Shown: positions 1 through 14,000, counted from the stretch's first letter. The stretch is 64,000 bases of DNA from Lamellibrachia columna (GCA_963662155.1 OY759265.1:7430838-7494837), one strand, 5' to 3'. A program made the numbers and translations. Notes: generated by a model not told the origin, from the sequence alone.

Positions 1-1899
1 ACGCATGCACATACTCACACATGCGTGCACACACACAAAATGAATACAGGGTGTACAGTCAAATACACCTGTATATCCCAAGTTCTTTGTGGTGTTCCAA
101 TATTTCCAGAAAAAAGTTTCGGTGATGCATGAAGTACAGGGAAGATACCCTGGTTGAACTTGAGTGCTTGTATTAACTGAGAAACAGACGCCGTGAAAGG
201 ATTAGGTATAGCATCAGAGCCAGACAACCAGTTCATTAAATAATTAAATCAATAACACCGGTGTGACATGCCCTTTGAATGTCAGAAGTTACTATTCACA
301 CACAAACAGCACTTACCTTGAGCTAGGTAAATGTTGGGCAGTTAGCACCTTGAGATGTGAGGTTAACTACGACTCACTCACTCAACCATTGACCGAGATG
401 ATTGACCATTGGGGTGCACATATGGATGCTTCACTCACTACCTGTCTTAACTGGATTAAAGCAAAGATTCTGAGAATGTGTAGTGTTACTGGATTTCACA
501 TAGGTATTCAACAACTTTTGATAATATTCATACAGCCACGAAGGTGTTTATTATGAAATGCATGTTAACCATGTCAGCACTGAGTAGCAGCTGTGTGGAC
601 GAGATATAATCTGCGTGTTGATTGCAGACACAGACTGCCATATTGAATCCCCACACTAGCACACAAATTATCCATCTTGAAAGAGCACAAGTCAACAGCA
701 AGTTTGTAGACTCACCAAAAACGAACACCGGCAGATAAACAAACAACTCAACAGACTTAATAATCACCCTTGGATGGCTCTTAAAGCGAAACAAGTCATG
801 GTTTTTGACATATGCACCTATAAGAGTTACTAAAACACAACCATTTGTAACTACAATTAAGAATATCACGCCAGTGGTTTACTAAGAAAACCTTGTAGAA
901 CACAACACATCTTAATTTCAAGGGCCGCACCAGACTGTTAGATAACACTACGTCACGAGTGCGGTATTCTGGCAATATTTCTTCACCAACTGAAAATATA
1001 TTTGTATACACCTATTACCATTCTTGTCTATAGGATCTGGCTATATGCACCCAAACTCAATTTACGTAACATATTTTGGCCTTTGTTTACTAAACAACCA
1101 GTAGTCTTCTTTCTGGCAAAATAACATGCTTGTTAGAGACTTTGCATTGGTCCTGTGTATGCCGACCTCCCTTAATACGTCACTTTAGTTTAGGTTACCC
1201 CGATTTCATAGAACTGCACATGCGCTTATTGGTCGTGCTGTTTAACATTTCAGCCCTCGGTCATTCAGAGAAATGTCCGGAAACTCCAACTATTAGACCA
1301 CATTCTGAGTAAACACTGGCACGATATTCTTGATCTTAGTTGCACGTGGTTAGCTTTTATTATATCTTTGAGCTGCATAGCCCCAAAACCATGCATTTTG
1401 TTTCACTTTAAATTGTCGTACATCATCAAACAAGCTTGTACTAAATTCTAAACAACAGTATTGAGAACAGCCCCTCTCCAAGCCTACTAACCAAATCAAA
1501 CTCTGGACTCTACCTTAAGCCCCTATGTATTATGGCAATAGCACCACCAGACTACTGGTTTATGAATCACCATTACTCCAAGATCCAGTATTGGTACATT
1601 CAAGGGTCATGTAAGCATCACACATGAAGATTTCGCAAGCTGCGTATTTATTTCCCAGATTTCCTTTTGGAACTAATTACACGTACACGTACTTTTGGTG
1701 TAAACCTTGAAACTTATTTAATGTGCATCTCAACACAACTATTTGGCCTTCAATCATTCTACAGACAAATACTGATTTTAGAAAGCAGCTGGGAATGAGA
1801 TTATTTACTTCCACATTTATTGTCAGCAAACAATGGTGCATCTCTGATTACGAGGTCTGAGGTAGAATCAAACTGAAGCTAACAAACTGAACATCGCAA
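1..1899. other. Intergenic, no gene recognised
   Basis: AT-rich single-copy-looking sequence with only short unconvincing reading frames. A stretch at 75-177 on the minus strand is bordered by acceptor-like and donor-like dinucleotides, but its translation matches nothing I know. The first bases are an (AC)-rich microsatellite. Confidence 0.5.
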
Positions 1900-3796
1900 T
1901 AGACTAATCAGTGCGCTCTGATACAATACAAAGATGAGACCAGCCACTTGAAGTTGCAAAGACTAATCAGTGCGCTCTGATACAATACAAAGATGAGACC
2001 AGCCACTTGAAGTTGCAAAGACTAATCAGTGTGCTCTGATACAATACAAAGATGAGACCAGCCACTTGAAGTCACAAAGACTAATCAGTGCGCTCTGATA
2101 CAATACAAAGATGAGACCAGCCACTTGAAGTCGCAAAGACTAATCAGTGTGCTCTGATACAATACAAAGATGAGACCAGCCACTTGAAGTCACAAAGACT
2201 AATCAGTGTGCTCTGATACAATACAAAGATGAGACCAGCCACTTGAAGTCACAAAGACTAATCAGTGCGCTCTGATACAATACAAAGATGAGACCAGCCA
2301 CTTGAAGTCGCAATGACTAATCAGTGCACTCTGATACAATACAAAGATGAGACCAGCCACTTGAAGTCGCAAAGACTAATCAGTGTGCTCTGATACAATA
2401 CAAAGATGAGACCAGCCACTTGAAGTCACAAAGACTAATCAGTGCGCTCTGATACAATACAAAGATGAGACCAGCCACTTGAAGTCACAAAGACTAATCA
2501 GTGCGCTCTGATACAATACAAAGATGAGACCAGCCACTTGAAGTCGCAAAGACTAATTAGTGTGCTCTGATACAATACAAAGATGAGACCAGCCACTTGA
2601 AGTCACAAAGACTAATCAGTGCGCTCTGATACAATACAAAGATGAGACCAGCCACTTGGAAGTCGCAATGACTAATCAGTGCGCTCTGATACAATACAAA
2701 GATGAGACCAGCCACTTGAAGTCGCAAAGACTAATCAGTGCGCTCTGATACAATACAAAGATGAGACCAGCCTCTTGAAGTCGCAATGACTAATCAGTGC
2801 GCTCTGATACAATACAAAGATGAGACCAGCCACTTGAAGTCACAAAGACTAATCAGTGCGCTCTGATACAATACAAAGATGAGACCAGCCACTTGAAGTC
2901 ACAAAGACTAATCAGTGCGCTCTGATACAATACAAAGATGAGACCAGCCACTTGAAGTCGCAAAGACTAATTAGTGTGCTCTGATACAATACAAAGATGA
3001 GACCAGCCTCTTGAAGTCACAAAGACTAATCAGTGCGCTCTGATACAATACAAAGATGAGACCAGCCACTTGGAAGTCGCAATGACTAATCAGTGCGCTC
3101 TGATACAATACAAAGATGAGACCAGCCACTTGAAGTCGCAAAGACTAATTAGTGTGCTCTGATACAATACAAAGATGAGACCAGCCACTTGAAGTCACAA
3201 AGACTAATCAGTGCGCTCTGATACAATACAAAGATGAGACCAGCCACTTGAAGTCGCAATGACTAATCAGTGCGCTCTGATACAATACAAAGATGAGACC
3301 AGCCACTTGAAGTCGCAAAGACTAATCAGTGCGCTCTGATACAATACAAAGATGAGACCAGCCACTTGAAGTCGCAATGACTAATCAGTGCGCTCTGATA
3401 CAATACAAAGATAAGACCAGCCACTTGAAGTCACAAAGACTAATCAGTGCGCTCTGATACAATACAAAGATGAGACCAGCCACTTGAAGTCGCAAAGACT
3501 AATTAGTGTGCTCTGATACAATACAAAGATGAGACCAGCCACTTGAAGTCACAAAGACTAATCAGTGCGCTCTGATACAATACAAAGATGAGACCAGCCA
3601 CTTGGAAATCGCAATGACTAATCAGTGCGCTCTGATACAATACAAAGATGAGACCAGCCACTTGAAGTCACAAAGACTAATCAGTGCGCTCTGATACAAT
3701 ACAAAGATGAGACCAGCCACTTGAAGTCGCAAAGACTAATCAGTGCACTCTGATACAATACAAAGATGAGACCAGCCACTTGAAGTCGCAAAGACA
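1900..3796. repeat. 59-bp satellite array, about 32 copies
   Basis: Head-to-tail repeat with a 59-bp period; for example GTGCGCTCTG recurs at 1911 and 1970. Each unit contains GACTAATCAGTGCGCTCTGA, a run matching ACAATACAAAGATGAGACCA, and CAGCCACTTGAAGTCGCAAA. Units differ at a few diagnostic sites (GTGCGC or GTGTGC, AATCAG or AATTAG, GTCGCAA or GTCACAA, AAGA or ATGA). These variants recur in blocks, which suggests multi-unit duplications. No coding potential. Confidence 0.97.
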
Positions 3797-3885
3797 AAGC
3801 CATGTTACAAGAGCCACAGCCAACATCGTATCTAAGATATTGATTAACTGCAGACTGCGCTAATGTATGCGTGCGATAGGCTATG

Positions 3886-3993
3886 CACACAGGTAAGCAT
3901 GTCCACCACATGGTCACAGGTAAGCATGTCCACCACATGGTCACAGGTAAGCATGTCCACCACATGGTCACAGGTAAGCATGTCCACCACATG
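3886..3993. repeat. 27-bp minisatellite, 4 copies
   Basis: Unit CACAGGTAAGCATGTCCACC plus ACATGGT, repeated four times with almost no divergence just after the 59-bp array. Each unit contains CAGGTAAG, a strong donor-like string on the plus strand, but no transcript there is supported. Confidence 0.95.
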
Positions 3994-5320
3994 TAATCCC
4001 AAATCTACCTAATTAATTTATATTTATAAATTTTACTGTATGCATACATGTCATGTTTTAACTGATTTATTATTATTTATTTAGCTAATTAATTATATAT
4101 TTTATTACGTATATATGCATCATGTTTTAACTACTTTTTGATCAAATAACCTAGCTTTGTCCTAACGTTACACACTAGATATAAATGTACTTTTATTATT
4201 ATTACATTGATTTAGGAATATTAAAACATGTGGCACTGGTTTTGGCTGGACATTCATGTGTGTTTGAATATATAACTAACATTAAACCCATAAATTTATC
4301 AGATGCTGCAACAAATCCAGCATTTTTAAGGTATTTAAAATACATATATATTTTAATATAGAAACACCCACTCATTGTAATGGACAAATTAGTGTTTTGT
4401 GATAGTCATATTTTGTTTTATAATAACTTAAACATCAAATTTTCAAGACATTAAAAAATTTTCTCAACTAAAACACTAAATAAAAAAGAATCGTTGACAG
4501 GTTTGTGATGAATCAACAATCACACTGTAAATTCCAGCTTTATATTTATACAATCCTAAGTCATTAATAATAAATACTAATGTCAAATGAAAGGAAATTA
4601 TAAAATGACTCAGCATTCATAATATTTATTTATCAAATAACAGAAACCAAAATTGCATACATGTACAATGGTTTTATATTATAGTCCTTTCGTATATAAG
4701 GCCTCCTTTTGAAATGTGTTATTCTACAACTTTTGAGCAGATAGGCTACAACTTATCGACTGTTTCAGCCAAGGCTGAGACATATTGTTCGCAGTTGAAG
4801 CAATACACAATTTGTTCTTCTAAAATTTGTGCAGAAATTTATTTTTAATATATGCTTCCATTCTCAAGAAAATGTATTTCTCTCACCTGATGTGTTTATG
4901 GAAAATGACACACAGTTGAGCTTAACAGTCCAAATTAACAGACCAATCATTCACCAAATAAATATCCAGAAAAAAACTAAAATTTCTTGTGTACAAACAA
5001 GACCGCTTTTCAATTTCTTTAGATTCATACTGTTATATATACACTGCTGCCAGCTAATAAATAAAGAGCATTAAAGGATATTCTGGGCAGCATCGACCAT
5101 ACTGCACCTGCCACGCTGCAATAGCAACATTGTGTGCACGCTGCTTGGCACAAATAAGTTCACACATGATTGAACGCTTGTGTGCGTGCATGGCTGGAGA
5201 TTTCAAGCTGATGAATAATTCATCAGTTCATCAGAAGCATCAGGAAGAACATGGAGCCTACTATACAGGGAAAGTCTACCAACACTTCACAGCAGCTCCA
5301 CAATAAGAACATAGAGCCTA
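3994..5320. other. AT-rich intergenic DNA, nothing recognised
   Basis: Low-GC sequence with short open frames only. No exon pair, TIR or tandem array was found here. Confidence 0.5.
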
Positions 5321-5344
5321 CTAATATAATATATATATATATAC

Positions 5345-5421
<77 letters not shown>
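5321..5421. repeat. (TA)n microsatellite
   Basis: About 100 bp of TA dinucleotides interrupted by a few ATAC units. It can extrude a hairpin and gives spurious Tyr-Ile frames on both strands. Confidence 0.97.
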
Positions 5422-5424
<3 letters not shown>

Positions 5425-5531
5425 TGGACAACCAATGATAATTATGTATAACACGTATATATGTCAAGGACAGCCAATGATAATTATGTATAACATGTAT
5501 ATATGTCAAGGACAGCCAATGATAATTATGA
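5422..5531. repeat. 42-bp tandem repeat, about 2.6 copies
   Basis: CCAATGATAATTATG recurs at 5432, 5474 and 5516, exactly 42 bp apart, directly beside the TA microsatellite. Confidence 0.9.
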
Positions 5532-5849
5532 TGATGATATCTATTATATAAAGTAGTTTGTGACTATGTATGTCTGTTCCCTCATATCTCCGCCAGTTAA
5601 CATCGGGGTTAACATTTTGTAGGTGTGCCCTGGAGCCCAAAGTGATGGTTCATACATAAGAAAATATAAAATTTCCCCTGGAGTGGGGGTATTATGTATG
5701 TGGACGTTTGATGTAGGTTACGTGACACAGGACGATAGCACGTACAGTTGTTAGTCATACTATGCATGTTTCTATGATTATTACGTTATCTACGCCAAAT
5801 GTCCGCCGAATGCTTCATGAAACTGGCAGTTGTACTTGATTTTTGGAGT
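5532..5849. other. Intergenic, nothing recognised
   Basis: No coding, repeat or TIR signal that I can support. Confidence 0.4.
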
Positions 5850-6095
5850 GTGAAGTTGTCATTGCCATTAATATTGCCCTACCACAACTTGACTGGGCGG
5901 TGCAAGGAGCCATGGGCTCTTGCACCGCCCAGTCAAGTTGTCATTGCCATTAATATTGCCCTACCACAACTTGACTGGGCGGTGCAAGGAGCCATGGGCT
6001 CTTGCACCGCCCAGTCAAGTTGTCATTGCCATTAATATTGCCCTACCACAACTTGACTGGGCGGTGCAAGGAGCCATGGGCTCGTGCAGCAGCTG
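5850..6095. repeat. 82-bp tandem repeat with long palindrome, 2.6 copies
   Basis: ACAACTTGACTGG starts at 5884, 5966 and 6048. In each full unit the arm CTTGACTGGGCGGTGCAAG is followed, after a 12-bp centre containing CCATGG, by its exact reverse complement. With flanks the arms reach 23 bp (5884-5906 and 5919-5941; repeated at 5966-6023). The third unit loses its right arm after GGGCTC. The rest of each unit is a spacer with GTCATTGCCATTAATATTGC. Confidence 0.96.
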
Positions 6096-7150
6096 CCTTT
6101 TTGTCCCATGCAATGCCAGGTAACTCGGCTAGTATATTATAATAATGTATGCACAGTAATACAATATGCATGTTTGTATGTGTACACACACATACATGGG
6201 CACAGGCATGCTTGCATAAATCCTACAATTTTGCTGTCATCTCAACACATCTTTTCACCATTCTTACCCTTTTTAGCTTCCAGACATATTCATCCATATG
6301 TTGGCAGTGGTAATGTGACATACCAATTTCGAGATTGACTAACTTTTTCGTTTTGCTGAGCCCCTGAGTTTGGCCTCCAACGATTTAGGGGCAACAAAAA
6401 TGTTTTCATAGTATTATTACAAAATGGTAGAGTCGTAAATGTAACAAAATGTAACAAAACGGCCCCCTGGTGAGGGAAAGTGGACAGGGAGGGGACTTTC
6501 TCAAATTGATTGAGTCACAGATGCATCTGAGTTTTTTCATAGACTAGACAACAGAACATTAACCCTGCATCTGAGAGACAATGACAGACAGTAACTGTCT
6601 CGGGGAATGTATTTATAATCTTTCCAGAAAAAAATTGAATCAACAAGAACATGGTTCCTTAGAAGATTATTACATTGATGGCCAGATTACCTGACCGCAG
6701 AAGATTTAGAGGTCGTATGACAGCGCAGACAAAACAATAAAAAAGATCATAAAAAACGATCACAATACTTTACGGCTCTTCATGAGAAATTGGTGAATTG
6801 TGTGATCAGAACATTTGCATATTGCTGGCAACAAAACTACAGGTATAATGTTGAGGGCATACACAATTTGCTCAGAGAAATTGGCAAGCAATATCTAAAT
6901 CTACAAATGAAACAATTAAAGAAACATTATCACCGACATCTTCAAGCTGAATGAAGACATTTCTTAGAAGCCACACAAAAAGAACTTAAAATGCCCCCTC
7001 GACTGATTTGGTCTGTCACGAATCAGGTTCATTGAGGACTAAAAAGTCTGCGAGTAGCTTAAGTATTATGTGTAGTCGGTTTAATAAAAGAGTGCGTAGT
7101 TTTGTTACAATCATCAAAAGGATTGACTTTGATTGAGTGACTTCGGAAAG
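6096..7150. other. Intergenic, nothing recognised
   Basis: Mixed AT-rich DNA. The plus strand around 6640-6960 has a codon-like feel with many stops and could be a decayed element, but no family can be named. Confidence 0.35.
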
Positions 7151-7562
7151 TGTGAATAGCCTATAGAGCCATAGCCCATACAGCCATAGCCCATAGTCCT
7201 TAGAGACATAGCCCATAGAGCCATAGCCCCTAGAGCCATAGCCCACAGAGCCATAGCCCATAGAACCATAGCCCCTAGAGCCATGGCCCACAGAGCCATA
7301 GCCCATAGAACCATAGTCCTTAGAGCCATAGCCCATAGAGCAATAGCCCATAGAGCCATAGTCCTTAGAGCCATAACCCACAGAGCCATAGCCTATATAG
7401 CCATAGTCCTTAGAGCCATAGCCCATAGAGCCATAGCCCATGGAGCCATAGCCTACAGAGCCATAGCCCATAAAGCCATAGTCCTTAGAGCCATGGCCCA
7501 TAGAGCCATAGCCCCTAGAGCCATAGTCCTTAGAGCCACAGCCCATAGAGCCATAGCCTATA
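7151..7562. repeat. 15-bp minisatellite, about 27 copies
   Basis: Unit AGAGCCATAGCCCAT with variants (CCTTAG or CCCCTAG for CCCATAG). Because 15 is divisible by three, the array stays open in several frames on both strands and yields artefactual Gly-Tyr-Ser-Met and Ala-His-Arg repeat proteins. No splice or start context supports translation. Confidence 0.97.
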
Positions 7563-7816
7563 GTATATAGAACCAGACGACTATTTTCCTTTGTTCACCA
7601 AATTTTTGTTGGATCAAAAAAACTATTTAATAGGTTGTCCGATAATTCCACCAAAACTAAGTAAACAAATTTTTACAGAAAAGCTACCATGTTGTAGTAA
7701 ATACGAGGCAGGTTAAATTTTTTTAAACAGAATGACATAATAGAACTGAGATGGGACCTTTAAGTGACACTGCCAGTTCAACAGGATGAAATAGATTCAA
7801 CAAACACTACACACAC

Positions 7817-8001
7817 CTTGTCCCGACTGCTACTGTTGCGTCGTTGCTTCCCACTGCTTCCCCGAACAGTTCCTGACTTCCCTGCTGTAGACACCCTCTC
7901 TTCCTCATGGATTCGATGGCGCTTGTTCTGGTACAACAGTTCCTGAACGAGGTTGGCTGCGACCGCCTGGTGGTAGTCATCCTCAATACTGGTCACGCCA
8001 C
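7817..8001 (-). CDS. NHR-Roc gene exon (Ser/Lys-rich)
   Basis: Acceptor CTGTAG ends at 8002 and donor GTGTGT starts at 7816. The exon completes a split Gly codon, then encodes GVTSIEDDYHQAVAANLVQE, then LLYQNKRHRIHEEERV and a basic Ser-rich tail ending SSSRDK. Length 185 nt; it ends in phase 0, so more exons are expected further left. Helical charged sequence after a P-loop is common in Roco-like proteins, but this part alone is not diagnostic. Confidence 0.75.
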
Positions 8002-11000
8002 CTACAGGGGATATGTGCATAACGAACGAATATGAATATTTGTATTTCAGGTAAAAAAAACATACTATACACATATGAATCTAGTAAGTTAAAATATAAT
8101 AATTACTTTTTTAATTCTTGCGCAAGAGAGCATCAAGGTTATCAATGTACGTATTATATATATAATATATATATATAATATGTATATGTATATATGTATA
8201 TATATATATATATAAATATAAAACATATATATATATATAAAACCCAATTTAATTTCCCAAAGAAAGAAATTAAAACTACAAAATATCAAATAAAGAAATA
8301 AATGGGTTTGCACCCAGTACCTCCTAGTCACAGCGTGAGCACCAAACCTGAGCCACTGTGAGTGCTTACAATACTTCTTAAAATGTGACTGGCCAAAATA
8401 TGACAGTGCCATCAAATGCTGATATCATGCCATAGTACAAGACAAGTTTTATTGATTATGACAAGAAACCGGCTTAACATCAGTTTACCAGAAAAACAGT
8501 CACATGCAAGCATCACTGTCTACTGAATTTTATAGCAGAATTGACACAGTTCAGTAGATGTGCCTTGCAGTTTTAATGAGGCACATGCTGATAATGCACA
8601 TTGGTCTAGGTCATACAAGAAATGTGTGCAGCACTTAAATATGTGCGTTTCTCTTGGCATGTATGTATAGTGTGCATTGGTCAATACAATCTGAATTTCC
8701 ACCTTTCTATAAATAATTAATTTTTATTATTTCTGATGGAGCTAAAACATCTAAACGGGCTTCAGTGGAGTTACAAAGCTACACACACATTTGCCATTGC
8801 ATAACAAATGTGACGATGCCTAGTAAACAGTCAGGTACTAATTAGGTAATTACCAAATAAATATTAATGCTACAGTTACTTGGCTAATATGTGGTCCTGT
8901 TAAGACCAAGTGCTCCAAGGTGGTCCAAAATAGGACCGTATGCAAAACTGTGACTAGATTCCCACCTGTTGGGTCAACTGTGAACTGGTACTCATTGAAA
9001 ACACAGGACCCCTCTCCCCTGGTGGCGAGCTTCCATGAGGTCCTATCTCGCAGATTGAAGCTACACGAGGCAGACAGGTCGATGGTTCCGACACTCTCCT
9101 CGACCACCTGGTGTCTGCAACAGGAAACATACAAAACACATATTTAGAATACAGTAGTGCTGCAACAATTCATTGATGCATCAATTTATCGTGATACCTT
9201 TCTAACAATGCAATCCTCAATGTATTTTACAAGAATCACAATACACGTATGATACATGCAAACATATTTTCGAAAGTTTTATCTTGTTGAAAGTACGAGA
9301 AAAGCAAGACTTTCGTTTCAATCAAATTTGCATGCTACCTGTGGAACACTTGATTGATCTCGCATTAGAGACATCACTAGTTTTAGTTATTACAATGCTT
9401 TCCTGAAAATTGTGTTTTCAGTAGACATTAATTTACTCCTGTATAATTTGGCACAAATAAATTGTTTCTTGTGTTGTTGTTACGTATCGCGATGGCACGG
9501 TTATGGTTGAACATTATTTCGACATGTAAAGTTCAGCAGTGCAAGAAAAACTGCAGTAAAAAGAGAGCACACACCTAGAAACAAAGGTCGCAATGTGAAT
9601 TGAATTTTAGCCTAATGTGTCGTTACAGCCCTGCGCATTATAAAATACCATGTTGCAAAAACTAATATGTTTAATGCTACTAAATGAACAAACAAATAAA
9701 AAGTTTTAACCATAATTAATGATACATTTTAATCAATCCATCTGCCTCAATATGAATATTAAATAAAAATAGTGTATGTACAATAGTGATGTTTCTTGAC
9801 AAGGTTCCGTGAAATAACATTCTGTCAGAATGTTAATTTGCATAAATTTGCGTAATAGTTTAGCAACAGTTTTAAAGTTTGCCACATAAGTTCAACTGTC
9901 ACCAGTCAATTTCCAAAGAAAGAGAGCAACGAACCATGTCGGATGCCCTGTGACCATCGTCGATACGTGTGAGCATTGCTCACAGAAGCCGCTTGCGGTA
10001 GAGTGTTTTGATTGGTTGAAGGTGTGATGTTGTATTAGCAGTAAAGAATTTCAGTGTCATGTTTTTCAAAGTGAACCATTTCAATCATTTCGATCAAATT
10101 CAGAGATCCATTCGATGAACAGCTGATGATTCATCGATGCTTTCCGACTGAAAGCCCACTTCATAGACAGCTGGTTGGTGTTGATATTTTTGAAGCAGCG
10201 CAGTTTCACAGCTTTGCCAATCACCAACGGCTTGTATAAATCTATCCTGGTTGCATTACATCCATCGATGATCTATGGAATTCACTGCTTCCAATCATCG
10301 ATGGTCACGGGGGAAATGTCGGCAGCCTCCCCGCAGATAACATGGAAGACGATGTTATGTCGCTTGCGGAATGATTCCAGCCACCCGTTCGACGCCTTAA
10401 ACTTGGTATTCCCCAGTTGCCTTGTGCATTCGAGGGTTTTTCCTGCACCATGGTGCCATTGGGGTAACGTTCTGTGATCACGTCGTCTGGAATCACTCTT
10501 CATTTGAGGCAGCTGTTCTGTTCATATTCGAGCAGTAGTTCTGCTTTTCTCTTGAGAATCGAACTGGCCTGTGTTCGGCCAATATGAAAATCATCGTCTA
10601 ACTAGAGGCAAGATTTGCCCGACTCTGCTGCCTTCGTCAAGTCAACTTTGTGTCGCAAAGTCAGCGCGTTCCTTTTTGTAGACATGATAACTGTGGAATG
10701 GAGTAAACTCATAAACTAATACTGGATTATATAGCGCAGTCAGTTCAATGCTACTGTGACTACCAGTTCGATGTGGACCATGATGAAATCAATCACTGCC
10801 CCAGGAAAAGGTGAGCTGGAATTGCTTTGATGGCCAAAAAGAAGCCAAGGCATGAATACTAAGCCTGCTCGCAGTGATTCTGATTGACTCAGGGATTATC
10901 AATGCATTGTGAAATGCCCGTAAGCGGTGGGCCGACTATGAATTATTGGCCCATATGATATGGCTGATATGCGCTGCTTCCATCAAGTCAACACTGAGTC

Positions 11001-14000
11001 GCAAAGTCAGCGCGTTCGTCTTCATAGATATGATATTTCTGGAATGACGTATTTCGAAAAAGTCCGATCTTTGTTTAAGGTGGACCCAAGATATTTGAAA
11101 GAGTCTTCTTCCTAAAGTTTCTGCCCGTTCATCATGATGTTAATGGGGGTGTTCTGGTTGGTACTGTTGACAAGTCCTTTGCTTTTCTCTGAGCTGACTT
11201 CCATTCCACAAGCTATTGCCTTTTCTTCCTGTCTGGTAGTGAAATCTTGAACTTCATTCTCACTGCCTCCCATGAGGTTAATATCGTATGCAAATATATG
11301 CAATACAAAGATTACAAATTGGCCCTTCCACCAATAGATATGGTGGTATTGAAGTTTCCTGCATGGTGTTCTCAAGGAATATATATTGTAGAGAACAGGC
11401 GAGAGTGGGCACCCCTGACTAACTCCTACAGTTGTCCTGAAAAGTTCTCCAAGTTGGTTATTTAGAAGGACAGCACTGTTTGAGTTGGCGTACAGTGCCT
11501 CTATGAGTAGTTTCTCATGACTTGCCAAACGCCTTCTTAAAACCAATAAAATTGTGGACCAGGTAATTTTGGTGAAGGAGATGCTCAATCTTACATTGAA
11601 GATCTGCTGACTGGTGCTTCTCCCAGCCATAAATCCAGCCTGTTCTTCAGCCAGTATTTCTTCCGCTTTTCCTTTGAGTCTCTTCAAGATGACTCGTAGC
11701 ATTATCTTGCTACAGTTACTGATGAGGCTGATGGTTCTGTAATGTTTGCATAGACTTAGATTCCCTTTTTTTGGGGAGTGGAATGATCATGGATTGAGTC
11801 CATTCTCCTTTGTTTTCTGGCATAGTGTAGTGAGGACCTTTATCATTTCAGGGCTGCTGTGTTTGAGTAGCTCTGCTGGAATGTTGTTGGGAGACTGGGT
11901 GATACGTCTCTGGCTGTTTCCTGTACAACTACCTTGATGTTGCCGGTGAGAACGCTTATGTCTACTTCGAAAAGATTTAGAGCCACGAATTTGCTACCTA
12001 TTCTAGTCTAATTTTTTTTAGCAATTTCTGGGTCCTTCAGCTTCTCGATGTCAAACAAATCAAATACGTGGTCTTTTCTGGGTATGTGTCTTCTCCAGCT
12101 GGAGTTTTAATGTTGCCAGAACCAGTCGTGGTCACTGCCTATGTCAGCTCCTGGGAATGTTCTGGTCTTTGTCTTGTTCATGCTGGATTTGAAACATCTT
12201 GGAGTAAATATGTAGTCAACCTGATTGTGCATGTTTCCATTAGGCAAGTGCCACGTTATTCCCCTTTGTGTGTGTGTGTGTGCGTGCGCGTGCGTGCGTG
12301 TGTGGGTGCGCGTGCGCGTGTAAGGTGTTTATGAGTACTTGCAAATTCAAGAAGTCATAGTTCTCTATCATTGGTTTCTCCTGTGCCAAAGCGGCCTACA
12401 GTTCTAGCCCATTGTTCACAAGCACCTGGGCCGATTTTTGCACTCAGTCTCCTTGCCCGATGAGGAAGTCTTTCCTTGTAGATTTCATTATAGTATTCTC
12501 CAGCTCTTCATAGAAGGCTTCGATCACATCGTTGTTGTAGTCTGATGTTGGAGTATATACTTGGATAATTTTGATGTCTTGATGTTTAGCAGAGATTCGT
12601 ATGGAAATCAGCCTGTTGGAGATTGGTGTACAGCTGACGACAGCATTTACTATGTTCTTGTTAACAAGGAATACAACCCCATCTTGGTGTTTGGATTCCT
12701 CTCCACTATACCACAGTTTGTGTCCTTCCTCTGTTGTCATATCTCAAAAACCTGTCCATCTGACTTCAGCCAGTCCAAGAATATCCCACCGATATCTGGT
12801 TAGTTCTTTTACTTTTCTGCAAGCATAAAGTGTGCAGATGTTCCACGTCCCTATGATGGATTTTAGTGCATGTAACCTGATGCCTGCTCTTTGTCTTACT
12901 CTAGTAGTACATTTATCACCTCCACCCTGTAGCATACCACTGGAGGGCATGGTCATTGTTGATGACCGGGCCTTGACCAATTCAGCATATTGTTCTTTTG
13001 TTGTGTGTTCATGGCATTTCTGTGGGCAAAAAGATCCGCTTGGTGGTGCCCATCTCCTCTCCAAGCGTTGCTATTTGCCCACAGCTGGGACATGGGTTAG
13101 TGACAATGGCAGAGCATGCTCACACTCAGGTGCATCATGAAGACTGCTCCTCTGGGGCCACTATGGGCAGGTGTCCACTAAGGCACGTTTTACTGTATAT
13201 GCATCCCCCAGCATACCATTTACATGGTCGTCAATGGAAAATAAATTAGTGATCTTGATTCGGGCTTAACCTGTACTAATAATTTATTTATTTTTTTGGC
13301 AAATACTAATGAATCATCACTATATTGTTCAACTATCATTTTGCCTCACGTTGTTATATTGTGCTAGAATGATGGATTACAACTACTTGTAATTTTCTAT
13401 ATGCAACACATTTACTATTATTAACATATTTTTTGCATATACTAACAAATATTCACTATATTGTTCAATTAACAAGTCGTTAGATTGTACTAGATTGCTG
13501 GATTAAGACGCCAAGTTGTAATTTTTTATTTGCTTCATATCTAGTATTATTAACATAATTGCCAACTTGCAGCATCATTCCATGACAAGATTACTATACG
13601 TAATCATGGGTGGTTCTCGCAATAAGCCCCTTGGGGTTTCCAGAGAATCTCCTGAGCTACTAAATCAAATTATTTATGACCATACCTGTAACAACATTGT
13701 AAATAAGTAACCAAATAAACTCACATTGATTGATTGATCTAACTCCTGGTTTTAGAAAGCCAATTAGTGAAACTATCTTCATGTTTGCAATCTGGTCCAG
13801 ACTGGATACATTCAAAATGTGAAAACTATTATAACCACATTTCAGATTGAGGCATGTCTGTCTTAACAACACTCAGAACAAGAAATCCCTAGTACTTGTT
13901 CCTTTGTCTAGATTCTGACAATATCCCTCCTCCAGGCTCTAGCAAATCAATATCCATTTTGGTCATGCACCTTATATCATCTACCAGCGTCCAGGTCATT

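Noticed and set aside
75..177. Minus-strand exon of the NHR-Roc gene
   Set aside because: Acceptor- and donor-like sites are present, but neither open frame resembles a Roc, COR or other known domain and linkage cannot be shown.
7016..7546. 176-codon Gly-Tyr-Ser-Met repeat protein, silk-like in appearance
   Set aside because: It lies on a 15-bp minisatellite that is open in several frames on both strands; the non-repeat tail matches nothing.
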